Positions 6,660 through 7,920 of a stretch of DNA of 7,920 bases are shown here, piece after piece (positions within the stretch are counted from its first letter, which is position 1; each line of letters opens with the position of its first letter). Source of the stretch: an uncultured Cytophagaceae bacterium (GTDB lineage Bacteria; Bacteroidota; Bacteroidia; Cytophagales; Spirosomataceae); assembly GCA_938008575.1 (NCBI GenBank), contig CALLKB010000133.1:1-7920 (forward strand), read 5' to 3'. Under the pieces are notes generated by a model. That model had not been told where the DNA came from. It saw only the letters and a list, made by a program, of their open reading frames with translations, and ran no database searches. A program made the translations under genes and the position numbers.

Positions 6660-6908
6660 ATGAAATTAAAAAATCTACTTCCAATTGTTGCCATTGCGCT
6701 AGTAGCTACGGCTTGTGATTACCAAAAGAACAACCGCATCAAACAAAAAGATTTGCACGCAGGTGACGAATATGTTTATGGTGTACACCCAGATTCAGCT
6801 GCCGTTCAGACTAAAAATACGTATACAGCGAAACCAGAATTAGAAGTACGTGCTAACGCAATTCGCGAGCAATTATTCCAAGGAAAAGAAATTTCGAAAG
6901 GAAACTAA
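6660..6908 (+). CDS. Small putative lipoprotein of unknown function
   Basis: I do not recognise this 82-residue protein. Its N-terminus is a short signal peptide: K2 and K4, a hydrophobic core at about 5-16, then VATAC with Cys19 as the likely lipidated residue. The -3 position is Ala rather than the usual Leu/Val/Ile, so the lipobox is loose but plausible. The mature part (about 64 residues) is hydrophilic and charged. It has an aromatic segment DEYVYGVHP at 38-46, a Thr/Lys-rich stretch at 52-59 and a likely helix at 60-76 (PELEVRANAIREQLFQGKE). There are no other cysteines and no recognisable enzyme motif. It would be anchored in the periplasm-facing inner membrane or the outer membrane. 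With its own promoter elements and a strong terminator 22 bases after the stop, it looks monocistronic. The ATG at 6660 is the only start that gives a signal peptide. Confidence 0.72.
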   Translation: MKLKNLLPIVAIALVATACDYQKNNRIKQKDLHAGDEYVYGVHPDSAAVQTKNTYTAKPELEVRANAIREQLFQGKEISKGN

Positions 6909-6930
6909 TTACCAATATAATGTTGAAGAG

Positions 6931-6957
6931 AAAGCCAGTCAATGACTGGCTTTTTTT
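6931..6957 (+). terminator. Intrinsic terminator after the small lipoprotein
   Basis: A perfect 10-bp stem, AAAGCCAGTC (6931-6940) with GACTGGCTTT (6944-6953), encloses an AAT loop and continues into an unbroken T run to 6957. It ends plus-strand transcription. On the minus strand the stem is followed only by CTCTTC, so for the convergent DsbD operon it would be a weak stop at best. Confidence 0.9.
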
Positions 6958-6963
6958 ATGCCC

Positions 6964-7410
6964 CTAATTGATTAATAAATCACGGATAAAGGTCAATTGG
7001 TAAAACATGACCGTAAACACTACCGCCCAGAAAATCCCGGAAATGGCCATGAAAAACAACACGCGCGGTGTGGGAACCTTGAATGATAAAGCTAGTAAGC
7101 TTCCGCCAATCGGCGTGAAAAGCAAAGGTGTCATCACAGCAATTCCTTTGATACCAAAACGCTGCCAAACACGAACGGCATAACGCGCGCGGCCTGAAAA
7201 TAATTTGGGTTTTTGAACGCGAAGTTGGGAAATTTGCTGAACGATAAAGCGTCCCATCGTTAACATAATCGTCACCGTTGTCATCATCCCCACCCAGGTA
7301 CAAAGGATGGTTTCGACCATCGAAAGCCCTAAACCAAAACCGGTCAAAGGTCCCGCGACAAATTTAATCGACGATGCGGCCATAACCGCAAAATAAGCTC
7401 CCCATTGCAT
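6964..7410 (-). CDS. Small integral membrane protein of unknown function, coupled to DsbD
   Basis: This 148-residue protein has four likely membrane helices, at about 4-29, 32-53, 87-110 and 114-138. A strongly basic loop at about 64-88 (many Arg/Lys) should be cytoplasmic by the positive-inside rule, putting both ends in the same compartment as each other. Glycine-rich motifs in helices 1 and 3 (GPLTGFGLGL at 20-29 and FTPIGGSLLAL at 98-108) look like two halves of an inverted-repeat fold, faintly reminiscent of small multidrug export (COG2426) or DedA-like proteins. I cannot confirm either. There are no histidine or paired cysteine sites to suggest an enzyme. Its ATG overlaps the preceding stop by one base (TAATG), so translation is probably coupled to the DsbD-like gene, which suggests a role in envelope redox or metal/thiol transport. 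That is inference from context only. Confidence 0.75.
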   Translation of the reverse strand: MQWGAYFAVMAASSIKFVAGPLTGFGLGLSMVETILCTWVGMMTTVTIMLTMGRFIVQQISQLRVQKPKLFSGRARYAVRVWQRFGIKGIAVMTPLLFTPIGGSLLALSFKVPTPRVLFFMAISGIFWAVVFTVMFYQLTFIRDLLIN

Positions 7411-7920
7411 TAGTTAGCCGCTTGATAAATAGCTAATCCTTGATCTAAAAAGGACACGAAATGATTAATGTCTGCGTCAAATGCTACCGGCTTCACCATA
7501 GGTGCGGCATCCTTGCGTGGGTCCAACAAGACATAATGCGGCTGGGCATTCGAATTAAAACGAGCGATTTGAAAATCGAGGTTTTGATCCCCTAAGGTTT
7601 TCTTTTCTTGCCCATCCACTTTGGATACATACCATTGCTCCGCAGGCAGTTCAGTCTTGTCATCACAGTAAAGCGCAACGACAACGTATTTTTCCTGCAA
7701 GCGTTTTAATACCTGCGGGTCCGACCACACATTCTCCTCCATTTTCCGACAGTTCACACAGCCATGACCAGTAAAATCGATGAATAAAGGTTTGTTGACT
7801 TTCAGCGCATAGGCTTTGGCTTCTTCAAAATCAAAGAACCCTTGCAAGCCCAAAGGCAAGGTTAGAAAATCTGCATATTTCTTTTGGCCTTGATCCGTTT
7901 TCACGGGTGCACTGACTATC
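7410..7920 (-). CDS. dsbD: DsbD-like thiol:disulfide interchange protein, C-terminal thioredoxin domain (partial)
   Basis: The reading frame is open to the right edge, so only the last 169 or so codons of a larger gene are visible. They form the C-terminal thioredoxin-like domain of DsbD. That protein carries electrons from cytoplasmic thioredoxin across the inner membrane to periplasmic partners, for disulfide isomerisation and cytochrome c maturation. The strand PLFIDFTGHGC leads to the redox pair C-V-N-C (Cys codons at bases about 7758-7760 and 7749-7751), followed by RKMEENVWSDPQV. This is the form typical of Bacteroidota DsbD proteins. A further Cys (ALYCDD) and the cis-Pro region (NAQPHYVLLD) fit the fold. 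Full-length relatives are about 600-700 residues with an N-terminal domain and eight membrane helices, all beyond this window. The GTG at 7904 is an internal Val and not a start, as codons continue upstream of it. Confidence 0.88.
   Translation of the reverse strand, partial: IVSAPVKTDQGQKKYADFLTLPLGLQGFFDFEEAKAYALKVNKPLFIDFTGHGCVNCRKMEENVWSDPQVLKRLQEKYVVVALYCDDKTELPAEQWYVSKVDGQEKKTLGDQNLDFQIARFNSNAQPHYVLLDPRKDAAPMVKPVAFDADINHFVSFLDQGLAIYQAAN

Overview
The window looks like chromosomal DNA from a member of the Bacteroidota, most likely a Cytophagales-type bacterium; the genus cannot be fixed from sequence alone. The evidence is as follows. Start codons lack clear Shine-Dalgarno sequences and sit behind A/T-rich leaders. 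Several leaders carry octamers matching the Bacteroidota -7 element TAnnTTTG (TATCTTTG before the response regulator, TATTTTTG before the small lipoprotein). Protein families typical of the phylum are present: a GHL10 (DUF187) hydrolase with a C-terminal beta-rich tail, a PaaE-like reductase and a DsbD with a GHGCVNC active site. Base composition and codon use look even throughout. I see no phage, IS, tRNA, rRNA or CRISPR sequence.

Layout. At the left edge, on the minus strand, is the N-terminal half of an AI-2E (PerM-like) membrane transporter. It reaches an in-frame TAG at bases 2-4, far short of family length. Divergent from it is a plus-strand block: an OmpR/PhoB-type response regulator (605-1300), then a secreted GHL10 glycoside hydrolase (1332-2834), then 1 nt later a PaaE-like flavin/2Fe-2S reductase (2836-3888). 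A GNRA-tetraloop terminator closes this block at 3901-3922. A compact convergent spacer follows, with a second long hairpin and three copies of a CCAAAGGTA motif. Next is a minus-strand aldo-keto reductase (3991-4812), divergent from an oligoendopeptidase F (4874-6601). A tiny putative lipoprotein (6660-6908) follows with its own promoter elements and a strong terminator. The right edge holds a minus-strand pair: the C-terminal thioredoxin domain of a DsbD-like protein, overlapping by one base a four-helix membrane protein of unknown function.

How the genes fit together. The regulator-hydrolase-reductase block is tight enough to be one transcript. It would join envelope signalling, peptidoglycan-type glycan cleavage and electron transfer, although the last may be a chance neighbour. 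The aldo-keto reductase and peptidase are ordinary cytoplasmic metabolic genes sharing a short divergent control region. The DsbD/membrane-protein pair points to periplasmic thiol redox control. Overall this is an ordinary core-genome region. I found no convincing new multi-gene system; the points most worth checking are the truncated transporter, the convergent-spacer repeat, the unnamed lipoprotein and the DsbD-coupled membrane protein.
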